A stretch of DNA of 6,620 nucleotides from Candidatus Nanohaloarchaea archaeon (lineage in GTDB: Archaea; EX4484-52; GLR71). Numbering within the stretch: position 1 is the stretch's first letter; the number at the start of each line of letters is the position of its first letter. The stretch lies in the NCBI GenBank assembly GCA_030594675.1, contig JAUVES010000037.1:1-6620 (forward strand), read 5' to 3'. The notes beneath the pieces are model-generated. The model was not told where the DNA came from. It made no database searches and was given only the letters and a program-made list of their open reading frames with translations. Position numbers and translations under genes: made by a program. Shown piece by piece: positions 6,534-6,620 of the stretch.

Positions 6534-6560
6534 TGCGCATTTTAATTGAAGCATGCGCAT
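6534..6560. repeat. Direct repeat TGCGCAT with 20-bp spacing upstream of the large gene
   Basis: TGCGCAT occurs at 6534-6540 and again at 6554-6560, exactly 20 bases apart, about two helical turns. The second copy is part of the palindrome ATGCGCAT (6553-6560), which overlaps GCATGC (6551-6556). If translation starts at 6473 the pair lies 60-90 bases upstream, where an operator could sit. If translation starts at 6560 it is coding. Two copies of a 7-mer are weak evidence. Confidence 0.25.
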
Positions 6561-6620
6561 ACATAAAGTGTAACGAAAGTAGTCCGGGATTGATAATGAG
6601 AATTTGATTAATCATATTAT

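Noticed and set aside
6574..6581. Possible Bacteroidota -7 box (TACTTTCG on the - strand) upstream of the large gene
   Set aside because: It matches TAnnTTTG with one mismatch, but no TTTG -33 element lies 19-21 bases further upstream, so it is not supported as a promoter.

Overview
The window looks like chromosomal DNA from a member of the Bacteroidota. The main reason is a very large exported protein that ends in a type IX secretion (T9SS) C-terminal sorting domain and is built from modules typical of that phylum: HYR, FN3, CARDB-like, gliding/SprB-like Ig repeats and PKD-like repeats. The DNA is moderately AT-rich, and neither gene start shows a clear Shine-Dalgarno sequence, which also fits. 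Genus cannot be told from the sequence.

Layout: two convergent genes. On the + strand, bases 2-742 hold the 3' part of a gene for a tandem FKBP-type peptidyl-prolyl isomerase. Its reading frame is open at the left edge, so the true start lies outside the window. A 151-base gap follows (743-893). It holds a clear hairpin with a T-tract when read on the - strand, a terminator for the large gene. The rest, 894-6473 (possibly to 6506 or 6560), is one minus-strand gene for a surface protein of about 1,860 residues. The last ~150 bases are the upstream region of that gene and contain a short 20-bp-spaced direct repeat but no convincing promoter.

The large protein reads, N to C: signal peptide; two HYR domains; a beta-domain split by three FN3 units; a CARDB-like domain; a further beta-rich domain; an Ig-like repeat split by a discoidin-like (F5/8C-like) domain; four regular 70-residue Ig-like repeats; three PKD-like repeats of about 86 residues; an Asn/Asp-rich linker; a conserved pre-sorting segment; and a type A T9SS sorting domain. 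I see no catalytic domain, so a surface adhesin or binding role is the best inference. The two nested insertions are the most unusual thing here. In both, removing the insert leaves a continuous domain of normal spacing.

The two genes share no obvious pathway beyond the cell envelope: the isomerase family often helps fold exported proteins, and the large protein is an exported protein. Their pairing is convergent, not an operon, so no functional link should be drawn from it.
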